A model generated the notes under the pieces. The model saw nothing but the letters and a program-made list of their open reading frames with translations. It was not told the origin of the DNA and searched no databases. From Paenibacillus sp. FSL M7-0420 (GTDB taxonomy: Bacteria > Bacillota > Bacilli > Paenibacillales > Paenibacillaceae), in assembly GCF_038002345.1 (NCBI RefSeq), contig NZ_JBBOCJ010000001.1, forward strand, positions 2,542,001 to 2,606,000: DNA of 64,000 nt, written 5' to 3'. Made by a program: the position numbers and the translations under genes. Shown one piece after another: positions 36,778 to 46,350 of the stretch. Each line of letters opens with the position of its first letter. Position 1 is the first letter of the stretch.

Positions 36778-38802
36778 ATGGAATATCATGTTGCATTGCA
36801 AGGGAGTGATCAGGCTCCAGGCACGGTGGAACAGCCTTTCCGCTCCATCTCCCGCGCTGCGGCGCTGGCGGAGCCCGGGGATACAGTTACTGTTCATGCG
36901 GGTACATACAGGGAATGGGTGAGCCCGGCTAACGGAGGAACAGAGGAACAGCGGATTGTCTATCAGGCTGCCGGGGACGGGGAAGTCATCATCACAGGGG
37001 CTGAACCTGTTGCGGATTGGCAGGACGAAGGAGATGGTGTCTGGAGTACAGTGGTGCCGAACAGCCTGTTTGCTGTGCGCAATCCTTTTGCGGAGAAATT
37101 GTATGGCGACTGGCTGTTCGAAGGGGCGTTCGAGCCGCATCTGGGGGAGGTCTATCTGGACGGCAAATCGCTGTATGAATGTGATAGCGTTACCAAGCTG
37201 CGCGATCCTCAGGTATGGCCGCAGGCCAAGTACGCAGCGGACTCTCTGCTGCAGTGGTATGCGGAAGCAGGCTCGGCCGCCACTAAGATCTGGGCGAGCT
37301 TCGGGGGCAAGGACCCGCGCCGGGAGAATGTGGAGATCAGCGTTCGACCTTATTGCTTCTGGCCGGAGCAGACCGGACGGGGCTACATTACGGTCAGAGG
37401 CTTCACGCTCCGCCAGGCGGCTCCGCAGTGGGCTCCGCCCACCGCGCTACAGGAAGGGCTGATCGGCCCCCACTGGAGCAAAGGCTGGATCATTGAAGAC
37501 AACCATATCTGCGAGTCCAAATGCACAGGGGTGAGCCTGGGCAAAGAAATCTCAACCGGGCATAACGAGTGGTCGAAAGGCCGGATGAAGGGCGGGACGC
37601 AGCGGGAGCAGGAGGTTATTTTCCGCGCACTCCGCCAGGATTGGCATAAGGACAACATTGGAAGCCATATCGTCCGCAATAATGTGATTCATGACTGTGA
37701 ACAGGCTGGAGTCGTGGGGCATTTAGGGGCTGCTTTTAGCCGGATTGAACAGAACCGCATTTATAATATTCATCATAAACGGATTTTCCACGGGGCAGAG
37801 GTAGGCGGAATCAAGCTCCATGCTTCACTGGATACCCAGATTTGCGAAAATGTCATTTACAGCTCCTACCGGGCGTTATGGCTGGACTGGCAGGCACAGG
37901 GCACCCGGATCAGCCGGAATGTGTTCCGCGACAACCTGTCCGAGGATTTCTTCATGGAGGTGTGCCACGGTCCTTATATGGTGGATCACAACCTGTTCCT
38001 GTCGCCGATGAACTTCCGCAATATGGCCCAGGGCGGCGCGTTCGTCCATAACCTGTTCGCCGGAAGATTCGTTGTGCGTCCCGAGCTTACCCGATATACA
38101 CCGTACCATATGCCGCATGAGACAGCGGTTGCGGGCTACAGCAATATCGCGGGCGGGGATGACCGCTATTATAACAATATCTTCCTGCGTGATGAGGATA
38201 CAGATAATGAGGTAGTGCCGATGACCTTCTTCGAGCATCTGCCGCTGGCCCCGAGAGAGCAGCTTAACGATAACGGTGAGCGGGTGATGGACGGTATCCC
38301 GGATAATTCCCGCTGTTATCTGCATCCTGTCGGATTAGGCGGCTACGATGAGCACCCGAATGCGCTGGACAAGCAGTGGTGGGAATACACCAGGGAAGAG
38401 ATCAAGGCGCTGATCGATTCCGGGAAGCCGTTCCATCCTGAACAGATGGCCCTCCCTGTAGCCATTCAAGGCAATCTGTATCTAAAAGATGCGGTGCCGG
38501 GTACACATGAGCCGAACGCGAAGGTCTATGCCGATAAGGGTCTTGAGATCGAGATTGATCCGGCTTCCGGCAAGGTGCAGGTGCATATCGTGAACCCTGA
38601 GCTGCTGCGTGCAGCGGCGCCGACTGTGGTCACCACCAATCTGCTGGGCCGAAGCTATCACGCCGAGATGCGTTACGAGGAGCCGGACGGCTCGCCGTAC
38701 CGGTTCGACCGCGACTTCTTCGGTAAGCAGCGCCCGGACTCGAATGTGACGCCTGGACCGTTTGAGCTAACGGATGATAGTCCGGTAAAGATTGTGCTGT
38801 AA
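36778..38802 (+). CDS. GH120 beta-xylosidase (right-handed beta-helix)
   Basis: A 674-residue protein that aligns by eye with the GH120 beta-xylosidase XylC of Thermoanaerobacterium. Shared strings include the start MEYHVALQGSD, YREWV, SKGWIIEDN, IGSHIIRNN-like SHIVRNNVIHDC and WLDWQAQGTR. By that comparison the nucleophile is D370 (LWLDWQ) and the acid/base E394 (MEVCHGP). The fold is a right-handed parallel beta-helix with an inserted sandwich. It should release xylose from short xylo-oligosaccharides. It has no signal peptide. ATG 36778 is preceded by GAGGAGG; an upstream ATG at 36748 lacks a site. A strong terminator follows at 38824. Confidence 0.87.
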   Translation: MEYHVALQGSDQAPGTVEQPFRSISRAAALAEPGDTVTVHAGTYREWVSPANGGTEEQRIVYQAAGDGEVIITGAEPVADWQDEGDGVWSTVVPNSLFAVRNPFAEKLYGDWLFEGAFEPHLGEVYLDGKSLYECDSVTKLRDPQVWPQAKYAADSLLQWYAEAGSAATKIWASFGGKDPRRENVEISVRPYCFWPEQTGRGYITVRGFTLRQAAPQWAPPTALQEGLIGPHWSKGWIIEDNHICESKCTGVSLGKEISTGHNEWSKGRMKGGTQREQEVIFRALRQDWHKDNIGSHIVRNNVIHDCEQAGVVGHLGAAFSRIEQNRIYNIHHKRIFHGAEVGGIKLHASLDTQICENVIYSSYRALWLDWQAQGTRISRNVFRDNLSEDFFMEVCHGPYMVDHNLFLSPMNFRNMAQGGAFVHNLFAGRFVVRPELTRYTPYHMPHETAVAGYSNIAGGDDRYYNNIFLRDEDTDNEVVPMTFFEHLPLAPREQLNDNGERVMDGIPDNSRCYLHPVGLGGYDEHPNALDKQWWEYTREEIKALIDSGKPFHPEQMALPVAIQGNLYLKDAVPGTHEPNAKVYADKGLEIEIDPASGKVQVHIVNPELLRAAAPTVVTTNLLGRSYHAEMRYEEPDGSPYRFDRDFFGKQRPDSNVTPGPFELTDDSPVKIVL

Positions 38803-38823
38803 CGCAGAATGCTGGAAAGCTGG

Positions 38824-38853
38824 AAAGCCTGTCCCTTGGGGACAGGCTTTTTG
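38824..38853 (+). terminator. Rho-independent terminator after GH120
   Basis: A 12-bp perfect stem (AAAGCCTGTCCC at 38824-38835 with GGGACAGGCTTT at 38839-38850), a 3-nt loop, and a tail that brings the T run to TTTTT. It separates GH120 from the convergent AraC gene. Confidence 0.88.
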
Positions 38854-38878
38854 CTCGCCATAGATTGGTGATGCAGTG

Positions 38879-39739
38879 TTAACCAGCTCCCGGCTGCTGT
38901 TTACTTTTGGCGAATTTGCCCGGTGATATTCCTGTGATCTTGGTGAAGCTGCGGATGAAATTCGCATAATCGTTGAACCCGGATTGGTAGCAGGCCTCTG
39001 TAATGCTCAATCCCTCAGAAAGAAGCGATTTAGCGAATAAGATCCGGCGGTCTACGATATACGCCCGGAGCGTTAACCCGGTGTGTTTCTTGAATTGGCG
39101 GCTGATATAAGTACTGTTCAAATGAAAAATGCCTGCCAACTGTTCAAGGGTGATCTCTTGGCCAAGGTTCATTTCAATATAATCCATAGTTGCACGGACC
39201 AGTTCAGGCATAATATCGGCGGGGGTAAAGCTCGTATTCTGAAAAATCGTATTGGTCAGGACTAATAATTGGGCGATACAGCAGTGTGCCTTAATATCTG
39301 CTCCATAAGCATCAGAAGCGAGCGCTTCCTCAAGCTCCCCTGTCCATAACAGAAATTGCTCCAGCTCCGCTTCTTTTAAATGTACGATATTCCCTTTTCC
39401 CTTGGGACGGTAATCGAAGCATTCAGATAAGTGGGTAGCCGGAGAGGAGAGCCGCTGCAGCAAAGACTTCTGGAGATTAATCGTAATTCGTTCATATTCC
39501 ATTTCATCCAGGCTAAAGGAACGGTGCATCTCCTCCGGATGGATTACAAGTAAATCTCCCGGTGCCAAACGGTAACAGCTATTCTCAATATAAAAGTTAA
39601 CGTTGCCGCGCAGGAATAAGTATAGCTCATAGGCTTCATGCCGGTGATAGAAGCTGCCAAGATTGTAGGTTGTCGTTCTGTGCAGGTACAGGAAATCTTG
39701 CTGGATGGGATCATACACAAGCTCAAAGGGCTCGTTCAT
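38879..39739 (-). CDS. AraC-family transcriptional regulator
   Basis: A 286-residue regulator. The cupin-like N-terminus has SFYHRHEAYELYLFLRGNVNF and APGDLLVIHPEEMHRSF. The helix-turn-helix pair is LEQLAGIFHLNSTYISRQFKK and ITEACYQSGFNDYANFIRSFTK. The start at 39739 has GGGAGG 7 nt upstream; a 16-residue longer version from 39787 is rejected. It diverges from the GH115 gene, its probable target. Confidence 0.92.
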   Translation of the reverse strand: MNEPFELVYDPIQQDFLYLHRTTTYNLGSFYHRHEAYELYLFLRGNVNFYIENSCYRLAPGDLLVIHPEEMHRSFSLDEMEYERITINLQKSLLQRLSSPATHLSECFDYRPKGKGNIVHLKEAELEQFLLWTGELEEALASDAYGADIKAHCCIAQLLVLTNTIFQNTSFTPADIMPELVRATMDYIEMNLGQEITLEQLAGIFHLNSTYISRQFKKHTGLTLRAYIVDRRILFAKSLLSEGLSITEACYQSGFNDYANFIRSFTKITGISPGKFAKSKQQPGAG

Positions 39740-39911
39740 CTGTAACCTCCCGGTCTGTTCGCGCAATGAATTAGGCGGAATTTGCAATGATTATTATCTG
39801 AAGCTACTTTAAAATGTCACTATCCTAGCATGTAAAATTGAGCATTGCAAGCATAATTTGTTAACATCAGATGGGAGTAAAACCACACACAACCATGGAT
39901 GCAGAGAAGGA

Positions 39912-42803
39912 GTGAGAACGCTGCAAAATCGAGATAAAGAAATAATATGCAAATGGACAGCCGGAGCTGGACTCATGTTTTACAAAGAAGAGGAAGCGTT
40001 TACAGGTACAGTTAAGGTTGCGGACAAAGTCCGGGAAGATATTGCTCTTGTTACGGGTGAATTGCCTGAGGTTACTACGGATATCACCCGCCTGGGAGAG
40101 TACTCTGTCATTTACGGTACGGTTGGGCGAAGTCCCGTCCTGGAGAAGCTTGAGGCCAGCGGGCATATCGACCTTTCTTTGATTGAAGGGAAGAGGGAGG
40201 TATACCTGTTTCAGGTGGTGGCAGCCCCTTTTCCGGGAGTGTCCAGCGCACTTGTGATCGCCGGCAGTGATAAACGCGGGACGGTCTATGGCCTGTTCCA
40301 TCTCTCCGAATGTCTTGGGGTCTCGCCATTAGTGAACTGGTCCGGGGTGAGGCCTGTAAGACAATCCCGCGTTGTATTAACGGAGAAGAGCAATAGGATA
40401 TCCAAAGAGCCGTCGGTGAAATACCGCGGAATCTTCATCAATGATGAGTGGCCGGCCTTTGGGACATGGGCAGAGCATCATTTTGGCGGCCTCAACGCGG
40501 AGATGTATGAGCATGTATTTGAATTGCTTCTGCGGCTGAAGGGCAATTATCTGTGGCCGGCGATGTGGAAATCCAATTTCAACTGTGACGGCCCGGGCCT
40601 GCTGAATGCGGAGCTGGCCGATGAATACGGAATTGTGATGGGAACCTCGCATCATGAGCCCTGCATGCGGAACGGCGAAGAATACAGCCAGGTACGCGGC
40701 ACAGATTCTATATACGGGGATGCGTGGGATTTCCGTGCCAACCGGGAGGGGATCTCGCGTTTTTGGGAGGATGGCCTGAAGCGCAATGGAGGATTTGAGA
40801 ATATTATTACACTCGGTATGCGCGGTGAGCAGGATACAACGATCCTTGGCGAATCCGCGACACTTGCTGACAACATCAACCTGCTGCGGGAGGTCATTCG
40901 TGAACAGAACAGGCTGATCCGGGAACAGGTGAATGAAGACTTGACGGCGGTTCCGCGTGACCTGGTGCTGTTCACGGAAGTGGAGGCATTTTTCTATGGG
41001 GATGAAGAAACGCCGGGTCTGATGGGTGATCCGGAATTAGAAGGCGTAACGCTGATGCTCAGTGATGATAATTTCGGTAATCTCCGCAGTGTACCTACGG
41101 AGGAGATGCGGGGGCACAGCGGCGGCTTTGGACTGTATTATCATTTCGATTTCCACGGGGGCGCCCATGCTTATGATTGGATGAATACCAATTATCTGCC
41201 GAAGGTGTGGGAGCAGCTTACAATGGCCTATGATTATGGCATCCGTGAGATCTGGGTGGTCAATATTGGAGATATTTGTCTGCTGGAATATCCGCTGTCT
41301 TATTTCCTGGAGCTGGCCTACGATATGGAGGCCTGGGGCTCCTCACAACCCAATACAACCGGTACATTCACGCAAGGCTGGATCAGGCAGCAGTTCGGCG
41401 GTGCGTTCAGTGACGATGACAGACTGGCTATACAGGATATCCTCGAAGGATATACCCGGATCAACCATAACCGCAAACCGGAAGTGATGAACTCGGAAAT
41501 CTATCATCCTGTGCATTATTCGGAAGCGGAGAACTTGCTCAAGCAGGCGGATTATATCACAGGCCTCGCCGAAGAGCTGAGGGCGAAGTGCCCGGACTGG
41601 ATGTTGCCAGCCTATTATGAACTGGTCTATTTCCCGGCTGTCGCATCGATGAATCTTCAGCTGATGCAGATTACTGCGGGCAGGAATGAGTGGTATGCAC
41701 GGCAGAACCGCATAGAGGCCAACCGACTTGCGGACGATATTGCTGGATATATCCGCAAGGACAGGGAGTTAACGGAAGAGCTCCATTGGATAAGCAACGG
41801 CAAATGGTACGGCATGGGACTGTCCGAGCATGTCGGCTTTGTCCACTGGAATGAGGAGGGCAACCGCTATCCGCTGATGATCCAGATCGAACCCGCCAAC
41901 AAGCCGCGGATCATTGTGGCGAAATCAGATTCCTCCACATTCACCGAAGGCTATCACTGGACAGGCAAGCCCCTCCACATCTATGATTTCCTACGCCCGG
42001 ATGTGGAGGAAGTATCCATTGATATTGCCTGCGGCAGCCGGATGCCGGTGCCCTATAAGGTTACAACCGATTGCCCGTGGCTGTCTTGTTCAAGGTCGGA
42101 AGGACTGGTTATCAGCCAAGATATTCTTGTGATCACCGTTAACCGGAGCCTGCTTCAGGAGCGGGAGCAGGGAGTAGTCTGTATCGAAGCTCCGGGTAGC
42201 AGAGTCCGGCTTCATGTATGGGGGGAGCCTGCCGATATTACAGACGTTGAGCCGATGACCTTCCTGGAGCGTGACGGCTATATTGCGATAGAAGCGGAGC
42301 ATTATGCAGACAAGCAGGATGTGGGTGGATTCGCGTTCACGAAGCTTGAGAAGTACGGGCGGACTCTGTCGGGAATGAAGGTGCTGCCTCCTCTTCATGA
42401 TTTCAGCGGGACGGAGGACCGGCCTTATCTGGAATACCGTTTCATGGCTGAGCAGGAAGCGCCTTATCAGGTGGAGTACTATCTTGCACCTTCCAATACA
42501 GCCTATATGGATCATAAGCTGTACTACGGCGTGCAGATGAATGGCGGGGAAGTACACCTGGAGAACGCTGTCAGTGAGGGGTTCCGTTCTCTGGACACCA
42601 GCTGTCCGGAATGGGTCAGTGCGGTGAAGGACAATATCCGTATCCGCCGCAGTGAGCTTTGTTGCAGGCGCGGCTTGAATATCCTAAGGATCTACGCTGT
42701 AAGTCCTTCACTGGTGCTTGAGCGGATTGTCCTGTATCCACAGGGCAGTGAGCTGCCCCAGTCCTATCTTGGACCGGCAGAGAGCTATTACGTGAAGGGT
42801 TAG
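39912..42803 (+). CDS. GH115 xylan alpha-1,2-glucuronidase
   Basis: A 963-residue GH115 enzyme. Family strings are clear: KYRGIFINDEWP, NYLWPAMWKSNF, MGTSHHEPCMR, TLGMRGEQD, LSDDNFGNLR, FGLYYHFDFHGG and WVVNIGDICLLEYPLSYFL. The family removes (4-O-methyl)glucuronic acid from xylan or aldouronates. The domain order is an N-terminal alpha/beta domain, a central barrel, a helical region and a C-terminal sandwich (about residue 780 on). I do not assign catalytic residues. The start is uncertain. GTG 39912 is used; a TTG at 39858 (longer) and ATG 39975 (which would cut into the first domain) are alternatives. AAGGAG at 39907 would best fit a CTG at 39921. There is no signal peptide. Confidence 0.9.
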   Translation: MRTLQNRDKEIICKWTAGAGLMFYKEEEAFTGTVKVADKVREDIALVTGELPEVTTDITRLGEYSVIYGTVGRSPVLEKLEASGHIDLSLIEGKREVYLFQVVAAPFPGVSSALVIAGSDKRGTVYGLFHLSECLGVSPLVNWSGVRPVRQSRVVLTEKSNRISKEPSVKYRGIFINDEWPAFGTWAEHHFGGLNAEMYEHVFELLLRLKGNYLWPAMWKSNFNCDGPGLLNAELADEYGIVMGTSHHEPCMRNGEEYSQVRGTDSIYGDAWDFRANREGISRFWEDGLKRNGGFENIITLGMRGEQDTTILGESATLADNINLLREVIREQNRLIREQVNEDLTAVPRDLVLFTEVEAFFYGDEETPGLMGDPELEGVTLMLSDDNFGNLRSVPTEEMRGHSGGFGLYYHFDFHGGAHAYDWMNTNYLPKVWEQLTMAYDYGIREIWVVNIGDICLLEYPLSYFLELAYDMEAWGSSQPNTTGTFTQGWIRQQFGGAFSDDDRLAIQDILEGYTRINHNRKPEVMNSEIYHPVHYSEAENLLKQADYITGLAEELRAKCPDWMLPAYYELVYFPAVASMNLQLMQITAGRNEWYARQNRIEANRLADDIAGYIRKDRELTEELHWISNGKWYGMGLSEHVGFVHWNEEGNRYPLMIQIEPANKPRIIVAKSDSSTFTEGYHWTGKPLHIYDFLRPDVEEVSIDIACGSRMPVPYKVTTDCPWLSCSRSEGLVISQDILVITVNRSLLQEREQGVVCIEAPGSRVRLHVWGEPADITDVEPMTFLERDGYIAIEAEHYADKQDVGGFAFTKLEKYGRTLSGMKVLPPLHDFSGTEDRPYLEYRFMAEQEAPYQVEYYLAPSNTAYMDHKLYYGVQMNGGEVHLENAVSEGFRSLDTSCPEWVSAVKDNIRIRRSELCCRRGLNILRIYAVSPSLVLERIVLYPQGSELPQSYLGPAESYYVKG

Positions 42804-42836
42804 CAATGATAGAAAACCTTAGAGGAACGAATCAGG

Positions 42837-42873
42837 TTCCGCCGGCGGGAAACCGACGGCGGAATATTTTTTT
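42837..42873 (+). terminator. Rho-independent terminator after GH115
   Basis: TTCCGCCG (42837-42844) pairs with CGGCGGAA (42857-42864), followed by TATTTTTTTG. It lies 33 bp after the GH115 stop and before the module C regulator. Confidence 0.88.
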
Positions 42874-42918
42874 GAAAGCCGTTAGTTATGTAGCCATGTT
42901 CACTTGTGGGAGGTCTAA

Positions 42919-44478
42919 ATGATGTTCAAAATATTGCTGGTAGACGATGAGGTATTTGTCCGCAAGGGATTGCTGGAGATCATTCCGTGGGAATCGCTCA
43001 ATTTCAGCATCGCCGGAGAAGCGAACAATGGGGCAGAGGCGCTGGATATGATCCGGCAGCTCAAGCCTGATCTGGTCATTACGGACATACGGATGCCTAT
43101 TCTGGACGGACTGGAGCTTATCAGCACCGTGGCCGAGAATAATGCTCAGGATGTGGTTTTCATCGTAATCAGCGGCTTCAATGATTTCAAGTATGCACAG
43201 CAGGCACTCCGCTACGGGGTGCATGACTATATTCTGAAGCCGATTGATGATGAGGAGATGACCGCCACACTGCGCAAGCTGTCCTATACGATGGGCAGGA
43301 AGAGAATCACCACACTGACTAATGTTGATCACACCGCCAGTGTAATTCTGGAGACGCTGGTGCAAGGGAAGCTGCCGGATACAGAAGCGGAGCCCCTCGC
43401 CGCAGCGCTGGGCATGGAACAGAAGCATGGCTTCCTGTATTGTCTGGCTGAAGTGTATTCGGGCCAGGGCGACCAGCAGCTCACGCTGAAGCAATTTCAG
43501 AGCGGGCTGCAATTCATTGAAGAGGACGGTAACCGCATACCTGTGTTTGAGCAGCAGCAGGGAAGCTTTGGAATGCTGCTCTGTACAGAAGCAGTAACGG
43601 GCGGAGCCGGCGGTCTTGCGAACCGTCTGGAATGCCTACGGTCAGCATTGGAGGACAGGCTTGGTTGCAGGCTCAATCTCTACGCAGGTGATCCGGCCCA
43701 GGCACTTATGGATGTTCACCGTTCGTATGCGGAGGCGAATGAAGCGGCAAGACATAAATATGCCGAGCCCGCCGGACTCATTATGTACTCGCTGATTAAG
43801 GACAGGCCTCTGTACGTTTTTGATATGAGTCCGGCGGTCATAAGCAAGCTTATCGTCCAACTGGAGGAGGGGGACAGGTGCGGCTACCTGGACACTGTGG
43901 AGAGTATCTTTCAACTGTTCCATAAGCAGCGGTTCACACCACATGCGGTATCAGGCTCTCTCGCCCGGTGTATGACGGGGATCATTGCTGTCATTAAGGA
44001 AATGGACGGCAGTGAAGAGCAGATTCTGAGGCTGAAGGGGCTGACCGAACGGGAGCATGTGAATTGGAGTCTGCAGATGCTGAAGGAGAATTTCACACTG
44101 GCAGTGCAGGAAGCAACTGACTATATTGCCCTTCTCCGCAAAGAACATTCTGCAGGGGGCATTGTGTTCATTAAACGGTATATCGATACCCACTACAGTG
44201 AGAATATCAACCTGAAAAGTATAGCGGCCCAATTCTATATGAATGCAGTATATCTGGGACGCCTGTTCCGCAAGACATACGGTGTTTATTTTAACGATTA
44301 TTTGCTGGAGCTCAGGATACAGGAGGCCAAAAAGCTGCTTCGGAAAAGTGATTTCAGAATATATGAGATCGCCGGGAAGGTCGGTTTTCAGAGTGTAGAT
44401 TATTTTGTGACCCAATTCGAGAAGCTGGAGCAAGTGTCGCCGACAGAATACCGGAACATATTGATAGAAAAAGAATAA
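42919..44478 (+). CDS. YesN-type response regulator with AraC-like domain (module C)
   Basis: A 519-residue regulator. The receiver has LVDDEV, D56 in LVITDIRMP and the Lys of YILKPID. The C-terminal AraC domain has LKSIAAQFYMNAVYLGRLFRK and IYEIAGKVGFQSVDYFVTQF. Two ATGs follow GGGAGG (42908-42913) at 5 and 8 nt; the first is used here, and the second is equally good. The kinase follows after 12 bp. It is the closest paralogue of the module B regulator. Confidence 0.93.
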   Translation: MMFKILLVDDEVFVRKGLLEIIPWESLNFSIAGEANNGAEALDMIRQLKPDLVITDIRMPILDGLELISTVAENNAQDVVFIVISGFNDFKYAQQALRYGVHDYILKPIDDEEMTATLRKLSYTMGRKRITTLTNVDHTASVILETLVQGKLPDTEAEPLAAALGMEQKHGFLYCLAEVYSGQGDQQLTLKQFQSGLQFIEEDGNRIPVFEQQQGSFGMLLCTEAVTGGAGGLANRLECLRSALEDRLGCRLNLYAGDPAQALMDVHRSYAEANEAARHKYAEPAGLIMYSLIKDRPLYVFDMSPAVISKLIVQLEEGDRCGYLDTVESIFQLFHKQRFTPHAVSGSLARCMTGIIAVIKEMDGSEEQILRLKGLTEREHVNWSLQMLKENFTLAVQEATDYIALLRKEHSAGGIVFIKRYIDTHYSENINLKSIAAQFYMNAVYLGRLFRKTYGVYFNDYLLELRIQEAKKLLRKSDFRIYEIAGKVGFQSVDYFVTQFEKLEQVSPTEYRNILIEKE

Positions 44479-44490
44479 CGGGGCGATCCA

Positions 44491-46215
44491 ATGAAGAAGC
44501 TGTTAAATTACATGAAGCTGCGGGAGAAGCTGCTGCTCATGTACGTGCTGTCCGTATTTATTCCCATTGTCCTCACCAATATCGTGTTCTATCACGTCAC
44601 AACCACCAATATCCGCAATCAAAAAATCCGTGATGCCGACATGGCACTGAACAATTTGAGAGCCGAACTGCAGGTGGCAATCGACCAGGGAGTAGGCTTA
44701 TCGTATTCGCTGTATGCGGATCCCATCTTCAATAAAACCATTTCCCGCAAATTCACCAGTGAGATGGATTATGTACAGACATTCAACAGCTACCTGGAAG
44801 GAGCCTTGTCCAATCAAGGCGTACAGGGTGTCCGTTGGTATCAGGTGTACACCGATAATCCTACAGTGCTGACCTCCGGCTACCTTGACCGTCTAACCGA
44901 TAAAATTCGCCAATCGGACTGGTATACCCAGTCCAAAGCTTTGTCGGCGCCCTATCCGACCTTTGTCTATTCTGAGCAGAAGTTCAGTCTGATTCAAAAA
45001 TTAAATAATTATTACACCAGCGGAATGGAGCAGCTTGTCAAAATTGATTTGAACATGGAGCGGATTCAGCAGATTTTTAACGGCAGCACCTTCAATGGCG
45101 CTGTGTATCTGTTAGATCCCCAAGGCCGGGTCAAGTATGCGAATGATGAGGCGGCGAGTCCGGGGCTGATCCCTTTCAGGAACTTTCTCCAGCCTAAGAA
45201 TTCCCTTGAATTCAGGGCTGCATATACCGGGATTAATTATCTGGAAGGGTGGACACTTGCGGGCGTGATGAATGAGGAGCTTGTGCTGAACGAAGTCAGG
45301 AAATCGCGTTCTTTTGTCATTTGGTTTGCCTGCATCAACTTTATATTGCCCACAATTATCATTGCGGTTATGTCCAGATCGATTCATGTACGGCTGGTCC
45401 GGATTCTCAAATATATGAAGAAGGTTAAGGCGCAGAACTTCCAGACCATTCCCTATGAAGAGGCCAGAGATGAGATCGGCCAGTTAACCATGGAGTTCAA
45501 CCGCATGACCGAAACGATCAACAGCCTGATTAACGAGGTCTACGTTGCCGATATCCAGAAGAAGAACCTGGAGCTTAGGGAGCAGCAAGCGCAGCTGCAT
45601 GCCCTGCTTAGCCAGATTAACCCCCATTTCCTATTCAACTCGCTCGAATCCGTACGCATGCGCAGCATCATCAAGGGTGAGAAGGAGACGGCAAAGATCA
45701 TTCAACATATGGCAAAAATGTTCCGGAAATCCATATCCTGGAGTCAGAACTATGTTACCGTCAGCGAAGAGCTGGAACTGATTGAGAGCTTCCTGGAGAT
45801 TCAGCAGTACCGCTTCGGCGACAAGCTGGAGTATAGCATTGTGGCAGACCTTGAAGCCCTGAGGCAGCGGATTCCCAAAATGGTACTGTTGCCGTTCGTA
45901 GAGAATGCCAGTATTCATGGGGTCGAGTCTATCGCAGACAGCGGGATCATCTCCATCTCAGTGACTGTGCAAGCTGAACGGCTGATTCTCAGGCTGGAGG
46001 ATAACGGAATGGGGCTGTCACCGGAGAAGCTGGAGGAGCTGCTGCTCTATCTGCAGGAGGATGGCGGCATTGGTGAGCGGGTTGGGATGAAGAATGCATA
46101 CTACCGCCTGAAGCTGATCTTCCAGGACCAGTTTGAATTTGCAGTTGAGACCCGGGAAGGGGAAGGGATGGTTATCCTCATCTCCCTGCCGCTGATGGAT
46201 AACAACACCGCATGA
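44491..46215 (+). CDS. YesM-type sensor histidine kinase (module C)
   Basis: A 574-residue kinase. Membrane segments are LLLMYVLSVFIPIVLTNIVF and SFVIWFACINFILPTIIIAV, flanking an extracellular sensor of about 240 residues. The linker reads DEIGQLTMEFNRM. The phospho-acceptor is H379 in QINPHFLFN. ATP-binding motifs are FVENASIHG and LEDNGMGLSPE. It is closest to the module B kinase (INPHFLFN and FVENASIHG are shared, whereas module A has VDPHFLFN and LVENSCKHG). The ribosome site is weak (GGGGCG). The binding protein gene follows after 135 bp. Confidence 0.94.
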   Translation: MKKLLNYMKLREKLLLMYVLSVFIPIVLTNIVFYHVTTTNIRNQKIRDADMALNNLRAELQVAIDQGVGLSYSLYADPIFNKTISRKFTSEMDYVQTFNSYLEGALSNQGVQGVRWYQVYTDNPTVLTSGYLDRLTDKIRQSDWYTQSKALSAPYPTFVYSEQKFSLIQKLNNYYTSGMEQLVKIDLNMERIQQIFNGSTFNGAVYLLDPQGRVKYANDEAASPGLIPFRNFLQPKNSLEFRAAYTGINYLEGWTLAGVMNEELVLNEVRKSRSFVIWFACINFILPTIIIAVMSRSIHVRLVRILKYMKKVKAQNFQTIPYEEARDEIGQLTMEFNRMTETINSLINEVYVADIQKKNLELREQQAQLHALLSQINPHFLFNSLESVRMRSIIKGEKETAKIIQHMAKMFRKSISWSQNYVTVSEELELIESFLEIQQYRFGDKLEYSIVADLEALRQRIPKMVLLPFVENASIHGVESIADSGIISISVTVQAERLILRLEDNGMGLSPEKLEELLLYLQEDGGIGERVGMKNAYYRLKLIFQDQFEFAVETREGEGMVILISLPLMDNNTA

Positions 46216-46269
46216 CATCGCAATATGGGTATACATTTTGAAGCACAAGGTATGGTTTGTCGGGTAAAA

Positions 46270-46284
46270 AAGTAAGCGGTTTCT
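46270..46284 (+). promoter_or_regulatory. cre-like (CcpA) site before module C binding protein
   Basis: AAGTAAGCGGTTTCT matches the cre consensus with one mismatch (A for T at position 2). A TATATT at 46288 could be a -10 box, but no convincing -35 is present. The position, in the kinase to binding-protein gap, matches module B. Confidence 0.4.
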
Positions 46285-46350
46285 TGTTATATTGAAAGAG
46301 CTTACATGATTTATGGAATTACAAGAACAGTTAAGGGGGATTTAGTCAAA